DNA of 64,000 bases. Origin: Flammeovirgaceae bacterium. Its GTDB lineage: Bacteria > Bacteroidota > Bacteroidia > Cytophagales > Cyclobacteriaceae. Below are positions 1 through 7,857 of this stretch, piece after piece. The translations under genes were made by a program, and so were the position numbers. Within the stretch, counting starts at the first letter, position 1, and the number at the start of each line of letters is the position of its first letter. The stretch lies in NCBI GenBank assembly GCA_021298015.1, contig JAJTGY010000036.1, positions 1 through 64,000 on the forward strand. Direction: 5' to 3'. The notes under the pieces were generated by a model. That model was not told the DNA's origin, made no database searches, and saw nothing but the letters and a program-made list of their open reading frames with translations.

Positions 1-87
1 GCAAATTGTTGTCCTTCTTTTTTTGGGAAATAAAAAAAAGGTGTCCATTTCTTATTTTTCAATTTGTTGCGTTAGAAACTTGAGACC

Positions 88-115
88 ACCTTTTATCCTC
101 ACCTCAATAAAAGGT
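88..115. promoter_or_regulatory. Perfect inverted repeat upstream of higBA
   Basis: Arms ACCTTTTAT (88-96) and ATAAAAGGT (107-115) are exact reverse complements, 9 bp each, with a 10-nt spacer. It could form a hairpin ending transcription from upstream or be an operator half-site pair. It is the first of three dyads packed ahead of the HigBA module. Confidence 0.45.
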
Positions 116-119
116 TGTA

Positions 120-173
120 GGCGTCAGACGGCTTATTTGCGGTATATTATATATATAAGAGCCGTCAGACGCC
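120..173. promoter_or_regulatory. Paired 13-bp near-palindromes flanking an AT-rich core
   Basis: GGCGTCAGACGGC (120-132) and GCCGTCAGACGCC (161-173) are inverted copies that differ only at the central base. Each is itself an imperfect palindrome. They bracket an AT-rich tract (TATATTATATATATAAG) that could hold the promoter core. Two repressor sites around a promoter is the usual layout of toxin-antitoxin autoregulation. That role is inferred; the repeats are seen. Confidence 0.5.
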
Positions 174-181
174 TTTGTTCA

Positions 182-204
182 ATTGTTGGCATTTTGCCAA
201 CAAT
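182..204. promoter_or_regulatory. Perfect 10-bp inverted repeat, probable higBA operator
   Basis: ATTGTTGGCA (182-191) and TGCCAACAAT (195-204) are exact reverse complements around a TTT spacer. The repeat ends 15 nt before the proposed GTG start of the toxin at 220, where an antitoxin-bound operator or a translation-limiting hairpin would act. Binding by the HigA product is an inference. Confidence 0.6.
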
Positions 205-219
205 GCTTATCTTTGGGTT

Positions 220-525
220 GTGAACGTGATTGCCTACCACATACTTCAGTTGTTTTGGAAAAAACATGCCGATTCCAGGCAAGCACTTGGTACGTGGTAC
301 TGGGTTTGTCGAAAGGCGGAGTGGAAGAGTTTTAACGAATTAGCTCGAGATTTTCCAGATGCATTCCCGGTCGGAGATAACCGTGTGGTATTTGACATTA
401 AAGGCAACCGGTACAGATTGGTGGCACGCGTTCTTTTTATGTTCAAAATTGTTCAGATCAAGTGGGTTGGCACTCACGCTGAATATGACCGTATTGATGT
501 TGTCACGATAAATAAGAAACCATGA
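220..525 (+). CDS. higB: HigB-type mRNA interferase toxin
   Basis: A protein of 101 aa that matches the HigB family of RelE-fold toxins, which cleave mRNA at the ribosome. Visible family features are an N-terminal helix rich in charged residues, the stretch KAEWKSFNELARDFP, the core VVFDIKGNRYRL and the terminal GTHAEYD. I chose the GTG at 220 because family members begin with the equivalent of MNVIAYH; an ATG at 175 would add 15 residues that overlap the inverted repeat at 182-204. The stop overlaps the start of the antitoxin gene by 4 nt (ATGA), so the two are translationally coupled, with the toxin first as in other higBA loci. Length and motifs look intact. Confidence 0.85.
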   Translation: MNVIAYHILQLFWKKHADSRQALGTWYWVCRKAEWKSFNELARDFPDAFPVGDNRVVFDIKGNRYRLVARVLFMFKIVQIKWVGTHAEYDRIDVVTINKKP

Positions 526-950
526 CATGGACCGTTTTACATACCCCCGGTGACTACAAAAGAGCACTCGCCCGCCTGGATCACCTGGCCGAACAAGCTC
601 CGTTACCTCATTCCAATGAAGGGCGGGAACTGGAGTTACTCGGCTACCTCATTCAGGATTTTGAGGATCGGGAATGGGTTAAGCCAGACCTTGATCCGAT
701 TGATGCCATATCCGTTCGCATGGAGCAACTTCACCTGAATGTGGCTGATCTGCTGGACGTTTTCGGTGACCGCGGGACAGCCTCCAAGGTTCTTAATCGC
801 CAGCGGTCTTTATCATTGGCCATGATCCGTGGCTTAAGTGAAAGGCTAACGCTGCCGGTTGATTTGCTAATCCGACCGACCGCCCCCCAGTCCAATAAAC
901 TGGCGGTTGCGGATCCCCGCGCCACTTACCGAAAGAGGCGCAAGCGGTGA
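522..950 (+). CDS. higA: HigA-type antitoxin with C-terminal HTH
   Basis: A 142-aa partner of the upstream toxin. The N-terminal half (about 1-60) is acidic and helical and would wrap the toxin. The C-terminal half carries a helix-turn-helix of the HigA/Xre class, around LHLNVADLLDVFGDRGTASKVLNRQRSLSLAMIRGLSERL. The protein should bind its own promoter, and the dyads at 88-204 are candidate sites. Start and stop overlap (ATGA, 522-525) shows the operon. The basic tail, ending in RKRRKR, is somewhat longer than usual and its role is unknown. Confidence 0.85.
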   Translation: MTWTVLHTPGDYKRALARLDHLAEQAPLPHSNEGRELELLGYLIQDFEDREWVKPDLDPIDAISVRMEQLHLNVADLLDVFGDRGTASKVLNRQRSLSLAMIRGLSERLTLPVDLLIRPTAPQSNKLAVADPRATYRKRRKR

Positions 951-980
951 GGTAAGCGCTAATTTTCGTTTCTTTGCTGC

Positions 981-2027
981 ATGACCGATCAGGCCCTTTT
1001 TCTAAAAAATCTCTGGTACTTCGCTTTCCACAGTTCGCACCTGAAGCCAGGCAAGCTGGTGGGCCGTGAAATCGTGGGGGAGAAAATCGTTTTTGGCCGC
1101 GACTCGAACGGCAAGGTGTTCGCTCTGCGCGACAATTGCCCGCACCGGGGCGTACCGCTCTCGCACGGTTGGTTTAAGGACGATACCCTTCAGTGCTGCT
1201 ACCATGGCTGGATGTTTAACACGCAGGGCGTCTGTACGGGCATACCCGCCATGCCACCCGATGCCACCTTCGATGCCTCTAAGATTAAGGTGTTTCAATA
1301 CCCGGTAGAGGAGAAGAACGATACCATTTGGGTGTATGTACCTGAAAAAAAACTGCCCAACACAAAACCGAAAGAACCTGCGCCCAATCTGTTGCTGGCC
1401 CCCGATAAAAAGTTCAAGCACGTTGAGACCGTGATTATGCCGGCCGATATCGACCATTCGGTGATCGGCCTCATTGACCCCGCCCACGTTACGTTTGTGC
1501 ACCAAAGCTGGTACTGGCGCTCGGCCAAAAAACTAAAGTTGAAAGAAAAGCACTTTGAACCCACTGCCAAAGGGTTTAAAATGGTGAGGCATACTCCGTC
1601 AAGCAACTCCAAAGGCTACGGCATTTTGAAGGGCGGTACCTCTACCGAAATCACTTTTGAGATACCCGGCATTCGCACCGAGCACATCCAGGTGGGCAAC
1701 AAGGAAGTGGTATCGATTACGGTGTTGACACCCATTAACGACAAGCAGACTGAGCTCACGCATATCTTCTATACGTCCATCGGATTAGCCAATCTGTTGT
1801 GGGCACCGCTCAAGCGGTTGGGCAAGCAGTTTATCGGGCAGGATCTGGGCGTGTTTCAGAAGCTGAACGAGGGCTTGCAATCCAACCCTACGTTAAGTCT
1901 CATTGGCGAGCCGGATATGCAGGCGCGCTGGTATTATGAAATCAAACGGCTGTGGCACAAAGCCCAACAGACCGATGAACCGTTTGTGAACCCGATCAAG
2001 CCGCAGACGTTGCATTGGGTGACGTAG
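981..2027 (+). CDS. Rieske [2Fe-2S] non-heme iron oxygenase
   Basis: A 348-aa aromatic-ring-hydroxylating-type oxygenase subunit. The N-terminal Rieske domain has C53-P-H55 and C72-x2-H75 for the 2Fe-2S cluster. The catalytic domain has D166-P-A-H169-x4-H174, which fits the 2-His-1-carboxylate iron site (the third ligand lies further on). Length and layout match single-component family members such as vanillate demethylase or pheophorbide/Tic55-like oxygenases, but I cannot name the substrate. No ferredoxin or reductase is adjacent; the nearest candidate electron donor is the reductase at 12548-13555. It is downstream of higBA on the same strand with a 30-nt gap, though it need not share the transcript. 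Confidence 0.85.
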   Translation: MTDQALFLKNLWYFAFHSSHLKPGKLVGREIVGEKIVFGRDSNGKVFALRDNCPHRGVPLSHGWFKDDTLQCCYHGWMFNTQGVCTGIPAMPPDATFDASKIKVFQYPVEEKNDTIWVYVPEKKLPNTKPKEPAPNLLLAPDKKFKHVETVIMPADIDHSVIGLIDPAHVTFVHQSWYWRSAKKLKLKEKHFEPTAKGFKMVRHTPSSNSKGYGILKGGTSTEITFEIPGIRTEHIQVGNKEVVSITVLTPINDKQTELTHIFYTSIGLANLLWAPLKRLGKQFIGQDLGVFQKLNEGLQSNPTLSLIGEPDMQARWYYEIKRLWHKAQQTDEPFVNPIKPQTLHWVT

Positions 2028-2043
2028 CCGCGATTAGTGCCGG

Positions 2044-2180
2044 TTACTTCTTGCATACCACCGCCCTGATTTTCTCATCTACTTTTACCCCCAGTAGTTC
2101 CGCTTTGGTGATATCCTGTCAGGCCTCGCGCAAGGCACCAGCCTTTTGTTTGGCAATGCCGCGGTTGTAGAAGGCCAGTC
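2044..2180 (-). pseudogene. Duplicate 3' fragment of the neighbouring TPR gene
   Basis: This stretch repeats the 3' end of the TPR gene at 3305-4521, including a 34-bp identical block (2126-2159 against 3387-3420). Read on the minus strand it encodes LAFYNRGIAKQKAGALREA, then TGA where the intact copy has a Cys codon, then a diverged C-terminus ending in VVCKK and a stop. No start or upstream part is present. It is a relic that, with the intact copy, flanks the RES/Xre module as a direct repeat. Confidence 0.85.
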
Positions 2181-2215
2181 GATAATATGTTGAGTCTCTG
2201 TTTTCACCTGAACGC

Positions 2216-2692
2216 TTACCTATCGCCCGTTGCCCACTCATTCAAGTGAAAATAAAGGTCTTCCGTGTTGTTTACCTTCACGATTGCTCCAAAATCCGGG
2301 TGAAACGGATTGATCAAAAGATTGTGCTCCTTTGGGTATGCCGACAGTAGCAGTCGGGCAGAGGGTACCTTAAGGCATACCGAGCCTTGGCTTTTAACCC
2401 AACTGCTTCCAAAGAGTTGGGTCGTGAGCGGGTACGGGCGGGAATCCCATTCAATCGGCAGATTTTTTTTTTCCAAATCCGGTAAGTTACCATCGATCGT
2501 ATAGGTTATCAACGACCACTCAGTTTTGACTACCTGCGCGCCCTTGATGCAGAGATATTCCGTCATGGCCAGCGCAACCGAAGAAGATGCATAAATCATG
2601 GGTAGGTTGCGTGGGTTCCACCGGCCTGCCCCGGTACCAAAGCCAAAAGGCGTTTGGCTATGCTCGCGCTTCAAAATTCTGAAATAATCCAC
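2216..2692 (-). CDS. RES-domain toxin
   Basis: A 158-aa RES domain protein, a toxin family whose studied members (e.g. MbcT) degrade NAD+. The signature Arg, Glu and Ser are present: GRWNPRN near residue 24, the Glu in MTEYLCIKG near residue 45, and the Ser in GSVCLKVPSARL near residue 105, followed by LINPFHPDF. It is the second gene of a two-gene operon: the GTG start (2690-2692) follows the antitoxin stop TAG (2693-2695) with no gap, so translation is probably coupled. Full length for the family. Confidence 0.9.
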   Translation of the reverse strand: MDYFRILKREHSQTPFGFGTGAGRWNPRNLPMIYASSSVALAMTEYLCIKGAQVVKTEWSLITYTIDGNLPDLEKKNLPIEWDSRPYPLTTQLFGSSWVKSQGSVCLKVPSARLLLSAYPKEHNLLINPFHPDFGAIVKVNNTEDLYFHLNEWATGDR

Positions 2693-3202
2693 CTACATGA
2701 TGTTACCGTGCTCCATGGCCTCCAGCGCATCTTCCACTAATTCTACGCCATAGGGTTCGCTGAGTATGTCAATCGGGGCTACATCACCCAAAGCAATGTT
2801 AGGTTGTTGCAACCATCCTTTGAATAAATCAGCATCGCCAAATGTGTCAATTCCCTTTTTCGAAAGCCGGTCTACCTCCAGGAGCATTTTGGAGGGAAGT
2901 ACCCCGATCATGGAATCATCATCCCACCGCGAAATGGTTCGGGCGGAGACTCCAATAAGAGATGCAAATTTTTCCTGGGGTAAATCGAGATAGGTCACCA
3001 GTGGTTTTACCGATTTCATCATAAACCCTTCATCACCGATCAATTCATTCAGGTCGGTAAAGTCTTTTGCCTTTCGCACTTCGGCAATGAAAGCGCCATA
3101 GGGGATGCGTGCTACTACGGCCACCTTCTTGCCTGCCCCCATGTTGACCACGAAAGTAGATGACGTGGCTGCTCGTTTTGGTTTTGCTGCTTTTTGCGCC
3201 AT
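2693..3202 (-). CDS. Xre/MbcA/ParS-type antitoxin of the RES module
   Basis: A 169-aa antitoxin with the expected partner architecture. A basic, disordered N-terminus (1-20) is followed by a helix-turn-helix around EKFASLIGVSARTISRWDDD, and then by the C-terminal toxin-binding domain, with the typical GDADLFKGWLQQPNIALGDVAPIDIL and GVELVEDALEAMEHG. It should neutralise the RES toxin and repress the operon. A perfect palindrome at 3219-3238, 17 nt upstream of the start, is the likely operator. Confidence 0.9.
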   Translation of the reverse strand: MAQKAAKPKRAATSSTFVVNMGAGKKVAVVARIPYGAFIAEVRKAKDFTDLNELIGDEGFMMKSVKPLVTYLDLPQEKFASLIGVSARTISRWDDDSMIGVLPSKMLLEVDRLSKKGIDTFGDADLFKGWLQQPNIALGDVAPIDILSEPYGVELVEDALEAMEHGNIM

Positions 3203-3218
3203 TGAGGATATAGTCTTT

Positions 3219-3238
3219 TGTCGTATAAATATACGACA
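3219..3238 (-). promoter_or_regulatory. Perfect palindrome, probable xre-res operator
   Basis: TGTCGTATA (3219-3227) and TATACGACA (3230-3238) are exact reverse complements around an AA centre. On the minus strand the dyad contains TATATTTA, close to the Bacteroidota -7 box TAnnTTTG, so a bound repressor would block the promoter. It lies immediately upstream of the antitoxin gene. Confidence 0.65.
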
Positions 3239-3304
3239 TTTGTCTTGGTGTGGTTCCGCGATGGGATATCTTTTTTAGGCAGAAATCTAGGCGATAAGAA
3301 AATG

Positions 3305-4521
3305 TTACTTTTTACACACCGCTACCCTTACTTTTTCATCTACAGCCACACCCAAGAACTCCGCCTTGGTAATGTCCTGGCAGGCTTCGCGCAAGGCACC
3401 AGCCTTTTGTTTGGCAATGCAGCGGTTGTAGAAGGCCAGTCCGTACTCGGGGTAGTGGGTAATGGCTACGGTGTAGTCTTCAATGGCTTCGCGCAACCGG
3501 TTCATTTTGGTCAGCACATTGCCGCGGTTGAGCCAGGCTTTCTCGTGCGTGGCATCAATGCGTATGGCCTGGGTAAGGTCAGCCAAGGCACCGCCCAGGT
3601 CTTTGCCGTGCTCTTTGCAAATGGCGCGGTTGATCCAGAAATCCGGGTCCGTGGCGTCCAACTCGATGGCCTTGGTAAAGTCTTGCAGGGCAGCCGCCCA
3701 CTTTTGCTGGCTCATCAGCAGGTGGCCGCGCTCTTCATACAAGTACGCCTGTCGCGGGTCCTCTTTAATGGCTTTAGAAAGCAGTGCTTCCGATTCGGCT
3801 TTTGAGGGGGTTCCTTTCAGCAGCACCGCCAGGTTGTGCTGGGCCAGGCTGCTGGCCGGATTCAATTCGAGCGTGCGTTGGTAGTCACTGATCGCCTGCT
3901 TTTTGTCGCCCGCTTGCTGGTAGGCCAGACCGCGGTTAAGAAAGAAGTCGGCCCGTGCGGGATCAAGACGAATGCAGGAGTCGAAATAGGTAATGGCCCG
4001 CGTGTAGTACTTCAACTGAGTGTCGATCTGCCCCAGGTAGTTGAAAACAACTGAGCGCACATCACTTTGTGCCGTGAATATCTTTTGCGTGGCGCCTCCC
4101 GACAGCTCAAAATAGACGGACTCCGTTCCGGTGCCGGTTGAGGCCGGCAATCGTAACAGCGTAACGAAGTCCTCGCGTGCCAATTCATATTGGCTAAGTT
4201 GAAACCGAAGGGTAGACCGGCTAAACAAGGCCTCCCGGTGATTGGGAAATTGTTCCAAAAAAATGGAGTAGTCGGTAATCGCTCCACGCGAGTCAGCCAG
4301 TCGCTCGCGGGCGATGCCGCGCAGGTAGTAGGCCTTCCATTGTTGAGGATCTTGCTAAGGCACTCGTTTAAATGAGCCAGGGCCGTACGGTCCTGCCGCT
4401 GCTCCAGGGCCAGTTCGCCCTTCTCCAGCAATTGCGGGGCATTGCGGGGCTGCGATAAGGCACTTAACGCAAGCAAACAGGTCGTGGCCAGCAATAGTAA
4501 TCTCACCCATTTTAACCCCAA
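3305..4521 (-). pseudogene. Secreted TPR-repeat protein, frameshifted
   Basis: Two overlapping minus-strand frames make one gene. The 5' part (from ATG at 4519-4521) encodes a signal peptide (MGLKWVRLLLLATTCLLALSA) and a first TPR helix, LALEQRQDRTALAHLNECLSK. The 3' part continues with AYYLRGIARERLADSRGAI and at least six further TPR units to the stop at 3305. The frames join if one G is restored near 4350-4352, giving SKDPQQWKAYYLRG. The gene is therefore a recent frameshift mutant or carries a sequencing error; the rest is undamaged. TPR proteins mediate protein-protein contacts, here probably in the periplasm. Its 3' end is duplicated at 2044-2180. Confidence 0.8.
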
Positions 4522-4561
4522 TTACCGAAACTTTCGCCTAAAATTCCTGTTTAGTTTATGT

Positions 4562-5230
4562 ATGGAAACCACAAAGAAATCAAAGGCCAAATCGGGCGCC
4601 AAAGAGGCGGCTGTGCTGAAGGCCTATCGTGAGTATGTGTTGAAGGAAGGCAAACAACCCACTTCGGTGTTTGCTTTTTGCCAGCAGTTGGGCATTCCGG
4701 AAGAGGAATTCTATAAGCACTTTGCCTCTTTCGAGGCGCTGGAAAGAGCCATTTGGCAAAACTTCATTTCCACCACCCGCCAAAAACTGGAAGTGGATGA
4801 GAGCTATGCCGGCTTCAGTTCACGCGAAAAGGTACTCGCGTTTTACTTCACGCTGGCCGAAATGCTGAAAAGCGATCGAAGCTTTGTGTTACACCAGTTA
4901 AAGGGCTGGAAGAACCCCGGCACGATGCCCACCTTCCTGAAAGGATTCAAGGCATCTTTCGATGAGTGGATTAAGGGTGTGGTGGCTATGGGTGTGCAAT
5001 CCGGTGAAATTGCCAAAAGGCCTTACCTGGACGAACGTTACTACATGCTCTTTTGGCTGCACCTGATGTTCATTCTCCAGTTCTGGAGCCATGATGAGAG
5101 CGCGAACTTTGAGAAAACAGATGCCGCGATTGAAAAGTCGGTGAACCTGGCTTTCGATTTAATCGGTAAGGGCATTCTGGATAATGCCATTGACTTTGGG
5201 AAGTTTCTCTATCAGACAGCTAAAAACTAA
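4562..5230 (+). CDS. TetR-family transcriptional regulator
   Basis: A 222-aa protein with an N-terminal TetR-like helix-turn-helix (about 17-65: AVLKAYREYVLKEG, then FCQQLGIPEEEFYKHFASFEALE) and an all-helical ligand-binding C-terminal domain. I start at ATG 4562 (METTKKSKAKSG), as a longer frame from 4442 adds residues unlike the family and overlaps the divergent TPR gene. The stop is 3 nt before the GTG of the ABC1 kinase gene, so the two form an operon. Ligand unknown. Confidence 0.8.
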   Translation: METTKKSKAKSGAKEAAVLKAYREYVLKEGKQPTSVFAFCQQLGIPEEEFYKHFASFEALERAIWQNFISTTRQKLEVDESYAGFSSREKVLAFYFTLAEMLKSDRSFVLHQLKGWKNPGTMPTFLKGFKASFDEWIKGVVAMGVQSGEIAKRPYLDERYYMLFWLHLMFILQFWSHDESANFEKTDAAIEKSVNLAFDLIGKGILDNAIDFGKFLYQTAKN

Positions 5231-5233
5231 CGT

Positions 5234-6565
5234 GTGAGCAAGCGTGTGAAGGAGCAGGAGCGGATACCCGTAGGGAAAGTACATCGCGCGACCAAGTTTA
5301 TTGCCACCGGTGCTAAGATCGGCACCAACTATTTGAAGCACTATGGAAAAAAGCTGGTCAACCCCGAGCTTTCGCGCGATGAGTTACATGAGAACAACGC
5401 CACCGATATTTATCAGTCCCTCAGCCAGCTTAAAGGCAGCGCCCTGAAAGTGGCGCAGATGCTGAGCATGGACAAAAATTTGCTGCCGCGGGCCTACCAG
5501 CAGCAGTTTACCATGGCGCAGTATTGCGCACCCCCGCTTTCGTATCCGCTGGTGGTGCGCACATTCGAAAAGCACTTTAAGAAAAAGCCGACTGAGCTCT
5601 TTGATACTTTCAGCCCGTCCGCTCAAAATGCGGCATCCATGGGGCAAGTGCATAAGGCTACGCTCAACGGCAAAGAGCTGGCAGTGAAGATTCAATATCC
5701 GGGTGTGGCGGACAGCGTGAAGAGTGACCTCGCTATGGTGAAGCCTATTGCCCTCAGCATGTTCAAGCTCAATCCGGCCGAGTACGATGAGTTTATTGGT
5801 GAGGTGGAAAGCCGTTTGCTGGAAGAAGCGGATTATGACCTGGAGTTGGAGCGGTCGCAGGAGTTGACCTCTCAATGCCGGTCCATTCCCAATCTCGTTT
5901 TTCCCGGCTACTATCCTGAGTTCAGCTGTGCCAAGGTGCTGACCATGGATTGGCTGCACGGCAAGCCGTTGGGTGAGTTTCTGAAAACGGATACCTGGAC
6001 GGCCGAAGAAGGAAACCGGATAGGGCAGGCCATGTGGGATTTTTACCACTTCCAGATTCACCGGCTTAAGTCGCTCCATGCCGATCCGCATCCGGGCAAT
6101 TTCATCATCACCGACAACCGCCAATTAGGTGTTATTGACTTTGGCTGTGTAAAAGTGATTCCGCCCTCGTTTTACCTTTCGTATTTTCAGTTGTTGGATG
6201 GCGACCTGCTGAATAATCCCAAGAAAATGGCGAAGGTGTTTCAGGAGCTTCGCTTTATTTACCCGGATGATTCGGTCCGCGATCAGGCATTTTTCACCGA
6301 GGTGTTCACCCGTTTGGTTGAGCTACTCGGGCGCCCGTTCCGCACACCGGAGTTTGACTTCTCAGATTCTGAATACTTCCGTCAGTTGTACGGGTTTGGC
6401 GAGGAAATCTCGTCCATGAAGGAATTCCGGAATTCAAAGAAGGCGCGTGGCGTGAAAGACGCATTGTATATCAACCGTACCTACTACGGCTTGTATAACA
6501 TCCTGCACGAGTTGAAGGCGAAGGTGAATACCAGTACCACTTGGTTGCACCAGCAGATCCGTTAA
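5234..6565 (+). CDS. ABC1/AarF/UbiB-family atypical kinase
   Basis: A 443-aa protein of the ABC1 (ADCK/UbiB) family, linked to isoprenoid-quinone and lipid metabolism. Visible motifs: the KxGQ-like segment LKGSALKVAQMLSMD (about 66-80), the Ala/Met-rich nucleotide loop SPSAQNAASMGQVHKA, ELAVKIQYPG with the ATP-binding Lys, catalytic HADPHPGNFI and the metal-binding VIDFGCVK. The start is GTG at 5234, 3 nt after the TetR gene. The co-transcribed regulator suggests lipid-responsive control, which is inference. A long antisense reading frame inside it is a codon shadow. Confidence 0.9.
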   Translation: MSKRVKEQERIPVGKVHRATKFIATGAKIGTNYLKHYGKKLVNPELSRDELHENNATDIYQSLSQLKGSALKVAQMLSMDKNLLPRAYQQQFTMAQYCAPPLSYPLVVRTFEKHFKKKPTELFDTFSPSAQNAASMGQVHKATLNGKELAVKIQYPGVADSVKSDLAMVKPIALSMFKLNPAEYDEFIGEVESRLLEEADYDLELERSQELTSQCRSIPNLVFPGYYPEFSCAKVLTMDWLHGKPLGEFLKTDTWTAEEGNRIGQAMWDFYHFQIHRLKSLHADPHPGNFIITDNRQLGVIDFGCVKVIPPSFYLSYFQLLDGDLLNNPKKMAKVFQELRFIYPDDSVRDQAFFTEVFTRLVELLGRPFRTPEFDFSDSEYFRQLYGFGEEISSMKEFRNSKKARGVKDALYINRTYYGLYNILHELKAKVNTSTTWLHQQIR

Positions 6566-6724
6566 CGGCAAGGGTCTTCGCACCCCAATGGCAGAAATCG
6601 TTCGGTTGGCCCAGTTAATTCTAGTGATGATCGCTAGGCTGTACAAATTTTTTGAAAAGTCATTCAATACCAATATTTTAGCAGTCTGGTATTCATTTTT
6701 TGGTCCAACTAACCATTTTTTGCC

Positions 6725-7573
6725 ATGCGCGCCATTTGGAAAGGACACATTCAGTTTTCGCTGGTCACCATCCCGGTCCGGATTTACAACGCCATTGACA
6801 CCGGCCAATCGATCAGTTTCAACCTGCTTTCGAAGGACGGGAACAACCCCGTGAGCTACGAGAAGAAGGACAAGGTTACCGGTCAGCCGTTGCGCAATGA
6901 GGACATTGTTAAAGGTTATCAATATGAGCCCGGCCAGTATGTGATTATTGAGCAGGAAGATCTCGATAAAGTGCGATTAAAAAGCACCCGGGTGATTGAG
7001 CTGGATGGTTTTGTCAAGGCCGAAGAGGTGCATCCTACATTGTTTGAGAGCCCGTATTTTTTAGGGCCGGATGGCGAGGTGGCCGCCAAGACCTACGGCC
7101 TGTTGGCCGCAGTAATGAAAGACAGCGGCAAGGTTGGCGTTGGCAAAGTGGTGCTGCGCGACCGGGAAACACCCGTGCTGATTACCCCGCACGAAAAGGG
7201 CATCCTGCTGTATCGCCTTCGGTATCCCCACGAAGTACGCAGCATCAACGAGGTTCCCCAGCTATTGGAGGTAAAAGCTGACAAAGAGCAGATGAAGCTG
7301 GCCAAAACATTGGTTGACTCCATGAGCACCAAATTTGCCAAAATCGAAATGAAGGACCACTACTATGATGCCTTGAAGGCCATCATCGATTCCAAGATTG
7401 AGGGCAAAGAGATTGTTGTGGTGGAGCACGAAGAGCCCAAAGTAGTCGACATCATGATGGCTCTGAAAGCCAGCATTGAACAAGCCAAAAAGAAGCCCAT
7501 GGAGAAGGCTACCGGTGCAGCCAAGGAAGCGAAGAAAGCCAAAGAGATTAAGCTGAAGCGCAAGGCAGGTTGA
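6725..7573 (+). CDS. ku: Ku DNA end-binding protein (bacterial NHEJ)
   Basis: A 282-aa protein with the Ku core: MRAIWKGHIQFSLVTIPVRIYNA at the N-terminus, then the Ku-typical pairing of YEKKDKVTGQPL with ELDGFVKAEEVHP, and the C-terminal helices around QLLEVKADKEQMKLAKTLVDSM. It binds DNA ends and normally recruits LigD for non-homologous end joining. No ligase D is in this window. The basic Lys-rich tail (about 250-282) fits the DNA-binding extensions seen in bacterial Ku. Start chosen at the conserved MRAIWKG. Confidence 0.95.
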   Translation: MRAIWKGHIQFSLVTIPVRIYNAIDTGQSISFNLLSKDGNNPVSYEKKDKVTGQPLRNEDIVKGYQYEPGQYVIIEQEDLDKVRLKSTRVIELDGFVKAEEVHPTLFESPYFLGPDGEVAAKTYGLLAAVMKDSGKVGVGKVVLRDRETPVLITPHEKGILLYRLRYPHEVRSINEVPQLLEVKADKEQMKLAKTLVDSMSTKFAKIEMKDHYYDALKAIIDSKIEGKEIVVVEHEEPKVVDIMMALKASIEQAKKKPMEKATGAAKEAKKAKEIKLKRKAG

Positions 7574-7574
7574 C

Positions 7575-7605
7575 ATTGAATAATGGTGTGGTACGGCTAT
7601 ATTTG
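7575..7605 (+). promoter_or_regulatory. Bacteroidota-type promoter for the ParE-like module
   Basis: ATTG (7575-7578) is followed after 19 nt by TATATTTG (7598-7605), an exact match to the -7 consensus TAnnTTTG with usual spacing. Transcription should start about 7 nt later, almost on the ATG at 7613, so the mRNA would be nearly leaderless. Confidence 0.65.
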
Positions 7606-7612
7606 ATTCTCC

Positions 7613-7849
7613 ATGACTGAAATAATAAAACAGCGGCATGAGTTAATTCACTGGCTGGAGAACGTCCAGGACGTTGACACAATACATGCACTGATGCTTC
7701 TTAAGCGTTCATGGGAGACTAGCTCACAATTGTCCGACCAAGAGAAGGAAGCTATAGATGCCGGCCTTACCGATTTGAGGGAAGGTCGTTTAAAGTCTCA
7801 CGGCCAAGTCATGGACTCGGCCAAAGTTAGGTTCCCTGGCCTTTTTTAA
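7613..7849 (+). CDS. Small putative antitoxin paired with ParE-like toxin
   Basis: A 78-aa protein I do not recognise by family signature. It starts with a charged helix (MTEIIKQRHELIHWLENV) and is rich in Glu, Asp and Lys. Its C-terminal part (SQLSDQEKEAIDAGLTDLREGRLKS then HGQVMD) resembles the toxin-wrapping segment of short addiction-module antitoxins that lack a DNA-binding domain. It ends 8 nt before the ParE-like toxin gene, the usual antitoxin-first order. A consensus promoter sits just upstream. Function rests on context. Confidence 0.65.
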   Translation: MTEIIKQRHELIHWLENVQDVDTIHALMLLKRSWETSSQLSDQEKEAIDAGLTDLREGRLKSHGQVMDSAKVRFPGLF

Positions 7850-7857
7850 TTTTTGCC

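Noticed and set aside
5384-6124. 246-aa antisense reading frame in the ABC1 kinase gene
   Set aside because: A codon shadow of a strongly conserved kinase gene; no homology or start context.
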